Positions 1 to 9,487 of a stretch of 64,000 bases of DNA are shown in pieces. The notes below the pieces were generated by a model, which saw only the letters and a program-made list of their open reading frames with translations, was not told the origin of the DNA and searched no databases. How positions within the stretch are numbered: the first letter of the stretch is position 1; each line of letters begins with the position of its first letter. A program made the position numbers and the translations under genes. Source of the DNA: Salinibacterium sp. UTAS2018 (GTDB lineage Bacteria; Actinomycetota; Actinomycetes; Actinomycetales; Microbacteriaceae); NCBI RefSeq assembly GCF_004118935.1, contig NZ_CP035375.1, positions 2,046,001-2,110,000 on the forward strand, in the 5' to 3' direction.

Positions 1-285
1 TCGTCGGTGCGCAAGTTCTTCAGCATCACCGTTCCGATGCTCAAGCCGGCGACGTTCTTCGTCTTCATCATCTCGATCATCGGAGCATTCCAAGTCTTCG
101 ATCAGATCTACGTGCTCACCGACGGTGGGCCCGCGAACGCGACCACGATGATGACCTACGAGGTCTACCGCTCGGCGTTCCAGGAGTTCCGGATGGGAAT
201 GGCATCGGCTCAGTCGGTCGCGCTGTTCGCCTTCCTCCTCTTTGTCACTCTCATTAGCCGTCGCGTCACCAAAGAAGAGGACTAG
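1..285 (+). CDS. Carbohydrate ABC transporter permease, MalF type (3' part)
   Basis: The reading frame is open from the first base and ends at 285, so only the last 94 residues of an inner-membrane permease are present. They hold the end of the cytoplasmic EAA loop (ITVPMLKP), a transmembrane segment, the GGPANAT loop typical of MalF/UgpA-type sugar permeases, and a last transmembrane segment before a charged tail. The partner permease starts two bases after the stop, so both are co-transcribed and should form the heterodimeric channel of a sugar importer. The binding protein presumably lies upstream, outside the window. Substrate is inferred only from the downstream lyases. Confidence 0.88.
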   Translation, partial: SSVRKFFSITVPMLKPATFFVFIISIIGAFQVFDQIYVLTDGGPANATTMMTYEVYRSAFQEFRMGMASAQSVALFAFLLFVTLISRRVTKEED

Positions 286-287
286 CG

Positions 288-1223
288 ATGACCCTCCCTA
301 CTATTAAGGCCCTCGCGATCAGCGAAGAAATCACGGTCGCACCCCGCAAGCGCTGGTTCCATCACGCCAAGGGACGTCAGGCGGTGCTCGTCAATGTGCT
401 GCTCAGCTTGGGCGCAATCACGATGCTCGTGCCGTTCCTCTGGATGGTGCTGACGAGCCTCAAGTCTCCGGCCGAGCTGGCCCAGTTTCCGCCCACGGTG
501 TTGCCGCAGGAGTGGATGTGGAGCAACTATGCCGCGACTCTGGATGCTGCGCCGTTCGGCCTCTACTTTCGCAACAGTTTGGTGATCGCAACCACTCACA
601 CGCTCATCACGATCGCTCTCGGCGCGATGGCCGGCTACGCACTCGCTCGCATTTACTTCCGCGGCCGTGAAGCGATCTTCCTCGCCTTCATCGCGATGCT
701 GATGATCCCCACCTACACGAAGATCGTTCCCCAGTTCTTGCTCGTGAAGTTCATGCCCCTGTTCGGTGGCAACGACATCCTCGGCCAGGGCGGTAGCGGC
801 TGGCTGGACACGTGGTGGGCGCTCATCATTCCTGGTGGGCTCAGCGCATCCGCCATCTTCCTGTTCCGTCAGTTCTATTTGTCGCTGCCGAAAGACCTCG
901 AAGAGGCGGCTCGTATCGATGGGCTGGGCGAGTTCCGCATCTTTGCGCAGATCTATACGCCGCTCATCAAGCCGGCCATCGCGACGGTGGGTTTGCTCAC
1001 CTTCCAAGAGAGCTGGAACAACTTCCTCTGGCCGCTGCTCGTCACAACCAGCAGCGACCTGCGCGTGATTCAAGTAGGGCTCGCGGTGTTCCAGCAGCTC
1101 GACAACACGCAATGGCAGTACCTGATGGCCGGAACAACCATGGCCACCGTTCCCATGGTGGTCTTGTTCATCTTCGCCCAGAAGTACTTCATTCAGGGCT
1201 TCACTAACGCGGGTATCAAGTAA
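288..1223 (+). CDS. Carbohydrate ABC transporter permease, MalG type
   Basis: A 311-residue inner-membrane permease with about six hydrophobic segments. The EAA loop that docks the ATPase is clear near residues 203-220 (EEAARIDGLGEFRIF followed by PLIKPA), and the C-terminus ends in the usual short basic and aromatic tail. Length and motif spacing fit the MalG/UgpE branch of CUT1 sugar importers. It follows the MalF-type partner by two bases. No ATPase gene is seen nearby, which is normal for actinobacterial CUT1 systems that share a multitask ATPase such as MsiK. Together with the SDR and the two lyases it suggests import of oligosaccharides released from a polyuronide. Confidence 0.9.
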   Translation: MTLPTIKALAISEEITVAPRKRWFHHAKGRQAVLVNVLLSLGAITMLVPFLWMVLTSLKSPAELAQFPPTVLPQEWMWSNYAATLDAAPFGLYFRNSLVIATTHTLITIALGAMAGYALARIYFRGREAIFLAFIAMLMIPTYTKIVPQFLLVKFMPLFGGNDILGQGGSGWLDTWWALIIPGGLSASAIFLFRQFYLSLPKDLEEAARIDGLGEFRIFAQIYTPLIKPAIATVGLLTFQESWNNFLWPLLVTTSSDLRVIQVGLAVFQQLDNTQWQYLMAGTTMATVPMVVLFIFAQKYFIQGFTNAGIK

Positions 1224-1285
1224 CTCGCCCGCATCCATTCACGAACTTTCCATCACCAACAAAAAGATAGGCACGGTAAAGAAAA

Positions 1286-2050
1286 ATGAGCATTGACCTC
1301 ACCGGACGACGCGCACTCGTTACAGGCGCAGGAGCAGGAATCGGCGCGGCCATCGCGAAAGCACTGGCGGCGGCGGGCGCTGACGTTGTGGTGCACTACG
1401 CCCACAGTGAAGCGGGAGCCACCGCGGTAAAGGACGAGATTGAAGCGGGCGGACGACGCTCGCTCGCCGTTCAGGCCGACCTCACCGATTCAGCGCAGGC
1501 GACCACCTTGGTGGATGCCGCTGTTGAGTTTCTGGGCGGCCTCGACATCCTCGTCAACAACGCCGGCCACCTGGTGGGCCGCGCGACCATTCCCGAGACC
1601 ACGGATGAGCGCTGGAACGAGATCATGGAGGTGAACGTGGCCAGCACGTTCTTCACCACCCGGCAGGCGCTTCCGGCGCTCGCCGAGTCGGAGCACGGCC
1701 GCATCATCACGATGGCGTCGCTCGCCGCTGAAAACGGTGGTGGTGCCGGATCGGTTGTCTACGCCACCTCGAAGGCTGCTGTTGTCGGTTTCACTCGGGC
1801 ACTGGCCAAGGAGATCGCCGGCAAGAAGATCACCGTAAACGCGGTTGCTCCCGGCTTCATCGGCGAGACTGCCTTCCACGAGACCTTTACGCCGGGCGAA
1901 GCTCAGAAGAACATCGTCGCGGGCATCCCGCTCGGTCGGGCGGGCACCGCGGGAGACGTTGCTGACGTCGCACTGTTCTTGGCCTCTGACCTCTCGTCGT
2001 ATGTCACGGGCCAGGTTGTCGACATCAACGGAGGCCTCAACTTCCGATGA
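1286..2050 (+). CDS. SDR family NAD(P)-dependent oxidoreductase
   Basis: A 254-residue classical short-chain dehydrogenase. It has the TGAGAGIG dinucleotide-binding motif (residues 13-20), NNAG, catalytic Ser145, Tyr159 and Lys163 (YATSK), and the C-terminal INGG segment. General annotation would call it FabG-like. Its position between a sugar importer and two heparinase II/III-type lyases, with its stop overlapping the next start (ATGA), suggests a catabolic role, for example reducing an unsaturated uronate product such as 4-deoxy-5-hexoseulose uronate. That substrate is inference from context; the sequence alone shows only the SDR family. The ATG at 1286 has only a weak purine-rich leader. 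Confidence 0.88.
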   Translation: MSIDLTGRRALVTGAGAGIGAAIAKALAAAGADVVVHYAHSEAGATAVKDEIEAGGRRSLAVQADLTDSAQATTLVDAAVEFLGGLDILVNNAGHLVGRATIPETTDERWNEIMEVNVASTFFTTRQALPALAESEHGRIITMASLAAENGGGAGSVVYATSKAAVVGFTRALAKEIAGKKITVNAVAPGFIGETAFHETFTPGEAQKNIVAGIPLGRAGTAGDVADVALFLASDLSSYVTGQVVDINGGLNFR

Positions 2051-3891
2051 GTTCTGTTCCGCAGCAGCCGGGTGGGTGGTGGCATGACTATGTCTGCCCC
2101 ACGCATGGCATCGAGTTGGGCGCCCGCGACGGCGACGAGTTTCTGTGCGACCACGGCTGTCGTCTCACGGGCGACAAGGTCGAGGCCGCGTGGCTCGCGC
2201 TTGAACATCAAGCGCTCGCTCGTGCCGCCCGGGTTGCTGCGCGACGGTATGCGTTGCACGGCGACACCGCCGATCGAGAACGGGCCGTCGAGCTCGTTCT
2301 CGACTACTCCGCTCTCTACGTGCAGATCTCGGCTGGCGGTTGGAGCGACAAGAGCGAATCATGGATGCTGCAGGGCAAGCTCTTTGCCCAGGCTCTCTCC
2401 GAAGCGCAGTGGGCAGTCGGGTTCGCGGATGGCATCATCACGCTCGGGCCGATCCACGAACTTCGCGAGTCTACCGACCTCAGTCGCACCCTCGACGGGC
2501 TGGGCGAGACACTCGCCGAGTCTCGCCGCATCCTCGTGGAAGATCGTGACGATCAGCGCAGCAACTACACCGCGTGGCTGGATGCCGCAGCCCGTCTGGT
2601 AGCGCTGGCCTCGCACACGCTGGGCGGGCCCGCGGTCGCACCGCAGTTTGCGGCGGTGGTCTTCGACCATATGCAGCTCGCGGTACGTTCCGACGGCTGG
2701 GAGTGGGAGGCATCCACCTACTATCACGTGTTCGTTCTGCGCGCCTATCTTCTGGGTCTGCGCGGAATCGAGCTCGCGGAGCTGCCGGCCGACGTCGTCG
2801 TCACGCTCCGTCGCATGGTCGACGTGCTGGTCTCGATTGCGGCGCCCGACGGTTTCTTGCCCGCGCTGCACGACGGCCCCTACGACCGGGTCGCGATGCA
2901 CCGCGAAGTGCTCGAAATTTGCACGCTGGGAGCACAGCTCTTCAGCGATACCGGCCTGACGACTGTGCAGTCGTGGGTCGTCGAAAGACTTGGTGCTGAC
3001 CACGATGGTCTCGAGTGGATGCTCGATGGCTGGTTTGTGGGTGCACCGCTTGATCGCGCACCGGTGGTGGTCGGTTCGCGAGCATTCGAGGATGCCGGGT
3101 ATGTCGTGTTGCGGGATTCACGCAATCGCATGGTCGGCATCCTCGATGCTGGACCCCACGGTGGAGCCCACGGCCACTTCGACAAACTTGCGCTCTACCT
3201 TTATGGCGACGGCCCGAAGTGGCAGCCGGCTCCGGCCGTGCCGCCGTATGGGCACGCGCTTCGTCGCTCGTACTACGCGCGCACGATCGCGCATCCGACC
3301 GTTCGCGTTGACGGCGCTGACCAGGTCGAAGCCAGTGCTGAAATTACCGAATGGGATGCTGCGGCCTCTCGCGTCACGGCCGTCACCACGACCGCGATCG
3401 AGGGCGTTCGGCTGAGCCGCACCGTGCAGCTCGCCGACGGACTGCTCGTGGATGTCGTGCACGTCGTCTGCGATGACGGCGAACCCCACGAGATCTCGCT
3501 TGGCCTTCGCCCGGCCGTTGACTTCAGTGTTGTGGTGGCGGGTGACTCGTGGCGTTCGACTTGGGGCGCTGCTTCGGGCGCAGGCTTGACGGGCGCTCAT
3601 GCGAAGCCAACCCTGAGCCGCGGGCAAGCAGGCTTGACCGGCTGGCATCGCGCATCCGGCAACGCCACGCTCGAACTGGCCGCGGGCCGCGGGCCATCGG
3701 ATGACCCCAGCCGTCTGCAGCATGTTGGCGACTGGTCGATGACCGCCAGCGCCGCAACTTTCGTGAGCGTGTACTCCTTCGACCCCGAGTTCAGCCTCGA
3801 CACTGTCGAAGCCGACTTCTCTGACACCGCAGTGCGGATCACGATCCCCACTGCCGCCCCCGACTCATCACTAATAGAGGTAGGACTGTGA
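2047..3891 (+). CDS. Heparinase II/III family protein (polysaccharide lyase-like)
   Basis: A 614-residue protein with an alpha-helical N-terminal half and a beta-rich C-terminal half. The C-terminal half contains the heparinase II/III signature around residues 365-390 (GPHGGAHGHFDKLAL), where His residues sit near the active site in this family, followed by a Tyr-rich segment (HALRRSYYARTIAHPT). No signal peptide is visible, so it probably acts on imported oligosaccharides in the cytoplasm. It starts inside the stop of the SDR gene and its own stop overlaps the next lyase gene. Related enzymes (PL12, PL15, PL17, PL21) cleave heparin, alginate or similar uronates; the substrate cannot be assigned here. 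Confidence 0.82.
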   Translation: MSSVPQQPGGWWHDYVCPTHGIELGARDGDEFLCDHGCRLTGDKVEAAWLALEHQALARAARVAARRYALHGDTADRERAVELVLDYSALYVQISAGGWSDKSESWMLQGKLFAQALSEAQWAVGFADGIITLGPIHELRESTDLSRTLDGLGETLAESRRILVEDRDDQRSNYTAWLDAAARLVALASHTLGGPAVAPQFAAVVFDHMQLAVRSDGWEWEASTYYHVFVLRAYLLGLRGIELAELPADVVVTLRRMVDVLVSIAAPDGFLPALHDGPYDRVAMHREVLEICTLGAQLFSDTGLTTVQSWVVERLGADHDGLEWMLDGWFVGAPLDRAPVVVGSRAFEDAGYVVLRDSRNRMVGILDAGPHGGAHGHFDKLALYLYGDGPKWQPAPAVPPYGHALRRSYYARTIAHPTVRVDGADQVEASAEITEWDAAASRVTAVTTTAIEGVRLSRTVQLADGLLVDVVHVVCDDGEPHEISLGLRPAVDFSVVVAGDSWRSTWGAASGAGLTGAHAKPTLSRGQAGLTGWHRASGNATLELAAGRGPSDDPSRLQHVGDWSMTASAATFVSVYSFDPEFSLDTVEADFSDTAVRITIPTAAPDSSLIEVGL

Positions 3892-5918
3892 CCAACATCG
3901 CCGAGACCACAACCCCCACATCATCGACCGCAGCTTCACTTTCGTCGGCAACGGGCCGCGCGATGCTCATCGGCGACCGCGAGCAGCAGCTGCGCAGCGA
4001 ACTTGATGGCAGCAGGAGCGCGCAGTTCCGTCGACTGCTCGAGGAGTGTGAGCGCGCGAAGGGGATGGAACTTCCGCAGGAACACCCGCTGGCATCCATC
4101 ACCTATTTCGGGCCGGGCTCGGCGAACCTCGCGCTAGCGTACCGCTTGACCGGTCAAGCGGCGTACCTCGAAGAGTTGCGTCGCTGGTTGGCTCCGCCGC
4201 TGTCGTTCCCCCACTGGGGAAAGGCGAATCTGCCCGACCACGACCTCGATGCCGGCTGGATTCTGCACGGGTTGTCGCTCGCCTATTCGTGGGCCGGTGA
4301 CGCGCTGCGCCCCGAAGAGAAGCAGGCCCTCGAAGACAAACTGCTGCTTCAGGGCCAGCGCATGTACGAGTTCGCTGTCGAGAAGGAAGGCGGATGGTGG
4401 TCGTCGTCGTACTGGCAGAACCACAATTGGATTTGCTACGCCGGCCTCGCCACCGCCGGGTATGCCCTGCAAGAGAAGTACCCCGAAGCGAAAGCCTGGA
4501 CTGAGCGCGCGAAGGACAACTTCGGCAAGGTTCTCGACTCGCTTCCCGACGACGGCTCCAACAACGAGGGTGTCGTCTATTGGCGCTACGGAGTGCCGTG
4601 GATCGCGAGCTACCTTGACGTGCTGCGCGACCAAGAGGGCCTCGACTGGTTCAACCGCGGCACCTACTTGAAGGAGACCTTCTGGTACCGCCTCTACCAA
4701 GCGGCTCCCGATCTGGAACGCATCGTTGACCACGGTGACTGCCACGATCGCCGCAGCGGGCATCCGCTCGCCCTTTATTACAAGCTCGCCGCCGAGTACC
4801 GCATTCCGCAGGCGCAGTGGTTGGCCAACAAGGTCTCGACCGAGTTCTACTGGCGCGAAGCGTACGAGAGCGGAGTGCGACCCGGCGTTCGCCCCGAGGC
4901 GTACCAAGAGCTGCTCTGGTTCGACCCCACGGTTGAGCCGGCCGGCCCGGAAACTCTCCCGCCGAGCAAGTACTTCGAAGACCTCGGGCTCGTCGTCGGG
5001 CGCAGCTCGTGGGATGAGCAAGCGAGCCTCGTCTCGTTCAAAGCATCACCCGGTGGCGGCCACAAAGCGTGGGATCAGTCGCACCGCCAGCGCAAGGAGA
5101 ACGGCTGGGTCACGCTCAACGCGGGACACCACCACCCCGACTCGGGCTCGTTCGTATTTCTCGGGAACGGCTCGTACTTGGCGATCGACGAAGGCTATTC
5201 GTCGCGCAAACTCACTGAGCACCACAACTCGATCCTGATCGACGGCAACGGCTTCGTGAATGAAGACCGGTATCACGTGTTCGAAGAGCTGGCCGAGGAG
5301 TTCACGGCCGAAATTCTGACCACGACGATCAAGGATGGCTGGACCCACGCGGTAAGCGAGTCCTCCGCGATGTACGACCGCGACCTGGGAGTCACGCGGG
5401 TTCGCCGTCACCTCGTCATGACGCCAGGCGGAACCCTCGTGATCGCCGACGACCTCGCCGCCGACCAGCCCCGCACCTGGACGTGGCTGCTACAAACCGA
5501 CAACGCCCCCGTTGCCCTCGGCGACAAGCGCTGGCGAGCGGATGCCGGACACGGTGTCATGCCGATCGCTGCGCTCGACGACAATGCGGCCAGTGAGATC
5601 GTCGAGACCTTCGTGCATGCCAACCCCACGTCATCCACGCCGAGCCTGGCGATTAGCAAGAAGCAGCACACGCTCAAGCGCGTGAGCGAGCCGACGACGA
5701 GTGCACGCTTTGTCACGGTGCTCGAGTCGCGTCGCTGGGATGACACTGCCCCGGCGAGCATCCACTATGAAGTGTCGGATGGTGGCGTGCGTGTGGAGAT
5801 CGAGCGCGACGGCGTGACCGAAACCGTATCGTTGGGCTTCGATGGCGACGCTCCCACCCTGGGCGCAACGGCCGTCGTGGGCGAAGGATTCCAGGGGAGC
5901 ACGAGTACGCACCGATGA
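3888..5918 (+). CDS. Heparinase II/III family protein, second copy (oligouronide lyase-like)
   Basis: A 676-residue protein, GTG start overlapping the previous stop. The N-terminal (alpha/alpha) part has the QNHNWICYAG motif near residue 175 and a DDGSNNEGVVYWRYG segment near 225. The C-terminal beta part has HHHPDSGSFVFLGNG near residue 415, matching the heparinase II/III-like domain with its conserved His and Asn residues. No signal peptide is seen. It differs in length and sequence from its neighbour, so the two probably act on different linkages or chain lengths rather than being a recent duplicate. An exolytic oligoalginate or glycosaminoglycan lyase role is plausible from family and context, not proven. 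Confidence 0.82.
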   Translation: MTNIAETTTPTSSTAASLSSATGRAMLIGDREQQLRSELDGSRSAQFRRLLEECERAKGMELPQEHPLASITYFGPGSANLALAYRLTGQAAYLEELRRWLAPPLSFPHWGKANLPDHDLDAGWILHGLSLAYSWAGDALRPEEKQALEDKLLLQGQRMYEFAVEKEGGWWSSSYWQNHNWICYAGLATAGYALQEKYPEAKAWTERAKDNFGKVLDSLPDDGSNNEGVVYWRYGVPWIASYLDVLRDQEGLDWFNRGTYLKETFWYRLYQAAPDLERIVDHGDCHDRRSGHPLALYYKLAAEYRIPQAQWLANKVSTEFYWREAYESGVRPGVRPEAYQELLWFDPTVEPAGPETLPPSKYFEDLGLVVGRSSWDEQASLVSFKASPGGGHKAWDQSHRQRKENGWVTLNAGHHHPDSGSFVFLGNGSYLAIDEGYSSRKLTEHHNSILIDGNGFVNEDRYHVFEELAEEFTAEILTTTIKDGWTHAVSESSAMYDRDLGVTRVRRHLVMTPGGTLVIADDLAADQPRTWTWLLQTDNAPVALGDKRWRADAGHGVMPIAALDDNAASEIVETFVHANPTSSTPSLAISKKQHTLKRVSEPTTSARFVTVLESRRWDDTAPASIHYEVSDGGVRVEIERDGVTETVSLGFDGDAPTLGATAVVGEGFQGSTSTHR

Positions 5919-6568
5919 GACAACGACCGCAGCGACCGCAGGGCACGAGACGGTCTCCCCGCTGGGAGACCTCTCTGCTCGGCGCGCTCGCGTATCCGGG
6001 AAATATCTTCCTGGGGTCGCTTGCGGTTCTCATTCTGTCGCTCGGCATCATCACGGTGCTGCCGGCCGCGATTGCGTACGCCCGCGCGTGTGCCGACTGG
6101 AACGTCACGAACAACGACAAGGTGTTCACGAATACGTTCCGCGAGTTCCGCCAGACGTGGCGGCGCACGCTGGGGCTCGGGGTGATCGCGACTGTGGTGT
6201 TCGCGATTCTGGTCGCCGACGGCATCTTCCTCGCGGCGCAGTTGACTAGCACGGGCGATCCGCTCGCGCTCATGTTTGCCGCCGCGGTGATGCCGATCGC
6301 TGCTGCCGTTGGTGTGTTCGCCGTCGCGCTAACGGCTGCCTCGACACTGGCTCCCGAGGCGGATGCCCGCACCTGGGCACGTGAGGGATTCGTGCTGATG
6401 CTGCAGCATCCGCGTCGCTCGCTACTCGTGTTGCTCACGCTGACGGTCGTGATCGTGGGCTCGGTTTTGCTGCCGAGCCTCGCGCCGTTCGTGGCGATCG
6501 CGGTGCCGGTGTACGTGGGGGTGCGGGCCTGGGGTCCGCGGCCGCCCGCGAACGACGAGCAGGACTAG
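5915..6568 (+). CDS. YesL-like (DUF624) membrane protein
   Basis: A 217-residue protein with about four to five hydrophobic segments. The N-terminal GNIFLGSLAVLILSLGIITVLPA region followed by an aromatic and charged loop (FREFRQTWRRT) resembles the YesL/DUF624 family, which recurs next to CUT1 sugar importers and polysaccharide-degradation genes in Bacillus and actinobacteria. Its molecular function is not established. The ATG overlaps the upstream lyase stop and the next gene follows after three bases, so it is part of the same transcript. Confidence 0.72.
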   Translation: MRQRPQRPQGTRRSPRWETSLLGALAYPGNIFLGSLAVLILSLGIITVLPAAIAYARACADWNVTNNDKVFTNTFREFRQTWRRTLGLGVIATVVFAILVADGIFLAAQLTSTGDPLALMFAAAVMPIAAAVGVFAVALTAASTLAPEADARTWAREGFVLMLQHPRRSLLVLLTLTVVIVGSVLLPSLAPFVAIAVPVYVGVRAWGPRPPANDEQD

Positions 6569-6571
6569 GCA

Positions 6572-7783
6572 GTGGCTAAGCGCCCACCCGTCTCGTTCGC
6601 GCTGAAGGTTCTCTACAGCGACACCTTCATCATGGCCGTCGGCTTTTACATGCTCGTGCCGTTGCTGGCGTATCACTTTCTACAAGATCTGACCCTCACG
6701 ATTGCGGCTGTCGCGGCGCTGACGGCCGTGCGCACCGCCGCCCAGAACGGCATGATGCCGATCGCCGGGTGGGTTGCCGATCGCATCAACTTTCGTCGCG
6801 CCATCCTGATCGGGGTGCTCGTTCGGGCTTCGGGATTCGCCATGCTGGGCACTGTAGATTCGGTGCCGTTGCTCGTGGTGGCGTCGATTCTCACGGGGCT
6901 GGGCGGTGCACTCTTTCACCCCGCCAGCTATTCGGCGTATGCCGCGCTCACGACCGGCAGTGACCGCATCCGCGTGTATTCGACGCGCGAGGTGGTCAGC
7001 AATGTTGGCTTCATCGTCGGCCCCATCATCGGTGGTTTCTTAGCGGGTGCCGACTTCGCTTTCGTGAGTTTGTCGGCGGCCGGGATGTTTGTGATCGCGT
7101 TCATCATTAGCGCGTTCGGTTTGCCCGGACCGGGGGAGGACGACAAGGCCCGCACCCCGCCACGCTTGCGAGTGGCCTTCGCCGACCTCGCGTTCGTGCG
7201 GTATTGCGCGCTCGTGGCGGGCACCGCGGTGCTCGTCGCTCAGTTCTATCTCGTGATCCCATTCCGGGCCGCCGAGTTCACCTCGGGCCCGTCCGATCTC
7301 GGCTTCATCTACTCGGGCGCCGCGATCGTGATGGTGCTCACGATGCTGCCGCTCACGGGTGCCGCCAACCGTTTTCTGCCTGACCGCGTCACCCTCGCCG
7401 GCGCGACAACGTGTCTGGGTGTCGGCGTTGGCATCATGGGCCTCTCCACAAATTTGTTCGGGATGCTCGTGGGCGTTGCCGTGTTCATCGTCGGTCAAAT
7501 GCTTGCGCAGCCTGTGCTCAATGCCACCGTGTCGCGCTTTGCCCCGGAAGGCTCAGTCGCTAGCTACTTCGGAGTGCAGGGCCTCGCCAACGCGATCGGT
7601 GGCGTCGTGGGAAGCAGCTCAGCTGGTGTGATTTACGCGCTCGCCGGCTCGGGCGAACCCGGAGCATCCTGGGTCTGGCTGACGTACCCCGCGTGGGCGG
7701 TCATCGTCGCGGTGCTGTTTGTAGTGTTTGGGCCACGGCGCGCTTCAGGCTCGGCAGACTCTAAGCCGAGCGCACCACAATAG
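6572..7783 (+). CDS. MFS transporter
   Basis: A 403-residue membrane protein with about 12 transmembrane segments in two halves. The loop after segment 2 (GWVADRINFRRA) carries the MFS motif G-x-x-x-D-R-x-x-R-R. GTG start three bases after the YesL-like gene. The sequence resembles drug or sugar efflux-type carriers; the substrate is not identifiable. Its place at the end of the uptake operon could mean export of a metabolic product or a second uptake route for monosaccharides. Confidence 0.85.
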   Translation: MAKRPPVSFALKVLYSDTFIMAVGFYMLVPLLAYHFLQDLTLTIAAVAALTAVRTAAQNGMMPIAGWVADRINFRRAILIGVLVRASGFAMLGTVDSVPLLVVASILTGLGGALFHPASYSAYAALTTGSDRIRVYSTREVVSNVGFIVGPIIGGFLAGADFAFVSLSAAGMFVIAFIISAFGLPGPGEDDKARTPPRLRVAFADLAFVRYCALVAGTAVLVAQFYLVIPFRAAEFTSGPSDLGFIYSGAAIVMVLTMLPLTGAANRFLPDRVTLAGATTCLGVGVGIMGLSTNLFGMLVGVAVFIVGQMLAQPVLNATVSRFAPEGSVASYFGVQGLANAIGGVVGSSSAGVIYALAGSGEPGASWVWLTYPAWAVIVAVLFVVFGPRRASGSADSKPSAPQ

Positions 7784-7788
7784 GGCAG

Positions 7789-8298
7789 ATGGAGCCGACA
7801 CCACCCCGCGAGCAGATCGAAGTCGCGTCAGTCAGAGATTCAACCGCGCCCGGCGAGGTTTCGCGCGCCAGCCGTATTGGCCGCCGCATCGGACGCATCG
7901 CGCTCGGCGCCTCACTGGTGTTCGCCGGCATCAGCCACCTCACCTTCGCGCGCGAAGACTTTCAAGCGCAGGTGCCGAATTGGCAACCGTTCGACCAAGA
8001 CTTCGTGGTGGTGGCATCCGGAGTCGTCGAGATTGCCCTCGGCAGTGCCCTCATCTTTTCCAAGAAGTACCGCCCGGCGGTCGGCTGGATCGCGGCCGCC
8101 TTCTTCATCGCGATCTACCCCGGCAACATCTCCCAGCTCGTGAACCAGGTCGATTCCCTCGGCATGGACTCCGACCTCAAACGTTGGATTCGGATGCCGT
8201 TCCAACCCGTGCTGATTCTCTGGGCCCTGTGGTCTACCGGGGCGTGGCGCGCCTGGCGTGCCGCACGCCGCACGGGAGGGCTCGGCCTCACTGCGTGA
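7789..8298 (+). CDS. DoxX-like integral membrane protein
   Basis: A 169-residue protein with a soluble, charged N-terminus (about 25 residues) and four hydrophobic segments. The GRIALGASLVFAGISHL start of the first segment and the GVVEIALGSALIF segment resemble the DoxX/MauE-like superfamily of small quinone-associated or redox-related membrane proteins. The gene begins five bases after the MFS gene and ends 63 bases before the polyketide synthase, so it could belong to either unit. Function not known. Confidence 0.65.
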   Translation: MEPTPPREQIEVASVRDSTAPGEVSRASRIGRRIGRIALGASLVFAGISHLTFAREDFQAQVPNWQPFDQDFVVVASGVVEIALGSALIFSKKYRPAVGWIAAAFFIAIYPGNISQLVNQVDSLGMDSDLKRWIRMPFQPVLILWALWSTGAWRAWRAARRTGGLGLTA

Positions 8299-8361
8299 TA
8301 CTTTCCCTACAGAAGCAAGGTTGAGGTATCGGCGAAGTTGTTGAATGAGTGGAGTCTCTGA

Positions 8362-9420
8362 ATGAGCAGAGTGGCGGCAGTCGCCCCGGTGGTGCCCGAG
8401 CACAGCTACACGCAGGCCGAAATGACCGGCATGCTCGCGTCGCTTTTGGCCGAGAACACACGCCATCAGGCCGTGATTGAGCGGATGCACGGCGCCAGCG
8501 GAATCGATCGTCGCCACATGGCGCTCCCGCTCGAGCGGTATCCCGAACTCGGCAGTTTTCGCGAGACCAACGACGAGTTCATCCGCGTCTCGACCGAGCT
8601 GCTTGAGCGCGCGCTGACCACGGCGCTCGCGGACGCTGGGCTCACCGCCGCCGATGTCGACTTCGTCTTCTTCACCTCCGTCACCGGCATCTCGGCGCCG
8701 TCGATCGACGCGCTGCTGATCCCGCGGCTGGGGCTGCGCCCCGACGTGAAACGGGTTCCCTCGTTTGGCTTGGGCTGCTTGGCGGGGGCCGCGGGCTTGG
8801 CCCGCGTGCATGACTATTTGGTCGGGCATCCGGATGACGTGGGCGTCGTATTGAGCGTCGAGCTGTGCTCGCTCACCCTGCAGCGTGATGACCACACCAT
8901 GGCCAACTTTGTCGCCACTGGCCTCTTCGGCGACGGTGCCGCGGCGGTCGTGATGGTGGGGGAGAACCGCAGCGAGCCGGGCCCGCGCGTGATTGATACC
9001 CGCAGCACGTTCGTCGCCGACAGTCACGATGTGATCGGCTGGAACGTCGGCGGCACCGGTTTCGAGATCGTGCTGAGCGCGGGCGTGGCCGACGTGATTC
9101 AGAACAGTTTCCCGGGCGAGGTCAGCGAGTTTCTGGGCCGCAACGGCCTAACGATCGCCGACATCGATACCTGGATCGCGCATCCGGGTGGCCCCCGCGT
9201 GCTCGAAGCATTCGAGAGTTCGCTCGGGCTTCAGCGCCGCGACCTGCAGTCGAGTTGGGATTGTCTCGCCCGCGTCGGCAACTTGTCGTCGGCCGCAGTG
9301 CTGCATGTGCTGGCGGATGCTCTGCACGCCGATCCCGCGCCAGCCCCCGGTAGTCACGCTCTCGCCTTCGCCCTCGGGCCGGGTGTGAGCGCCGAATTCG
9401 TTCTCTTGGAGTGGTCGTGA
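8362..9420 (+). CDS. Type III polyketide synthase
   Basis: A 352-residue chalcone/stilbene synthase-family enzyme. The catalytic triad is complete: Cys139 in GLGCLAG, His274 in WIAHPGGP and Asn307 in RVGNLSSAA. Length fits the family. These cytosolic homodimers condense an acyl-CoA starter with malonyl-CoA units to give alkylresorcinols or alkylpyrones. The next two genes encode a methyltransferase-like membrane protein and a flavin monooxygenase, the same set and order as srsA-srsB-srsC of Streptomyces griseus, where SrsA makes alkylresorcinols that are then methylated and hydroxylated. A phenolic-lipid product is therefore the best guess; starter and product are not readable from sequence. 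Confidence 0.9.
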   Translation: MSRVAAVAPVVPEHSYTQAEMTGMLASLLAENTRHQAVIERMHGASGIDRRHMALPLERYPELGSFRETNDEFIRVSTELLERALTTALADAGLTAADVDFVFFTSVTGISAPSIDALLIPRLGLRPDVKRVPSFGLGCLAGAAGLARVHDYLVGHPDDVGVVLSVELCSLTLQRDDHTMANFVATGLFGDGAAAVVMVGENRSEPGPRVIDTRSTFVADSHDVIGWNVGGTGFEIVLSAGVADVIQNSFPGEVSEFLGRNGLTIADIDTWIAHPGGPRVLEAFESSLGLQRRDLQSSWDCLARVGNLSSAAVLHVLADALHADPAPAPGSHALAFALGPGVSAEFVLLEWS

Positions 9421-9487
9421 TGGGCGCCGCTGCCGGAATTTGCGGCGGCCGCAACGACCGAGAGGTGAGCATGAAGGAGCCCCGCAC

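Noticed and set aside
282..1238. A 318-codon minus-strand open frame over the MalG-type permease gene
   Set aside because: It is Glu/Arg/His-rich without any domain, and the plus strand encodes a clear permease. It is an antisense shadow caused by high GC.
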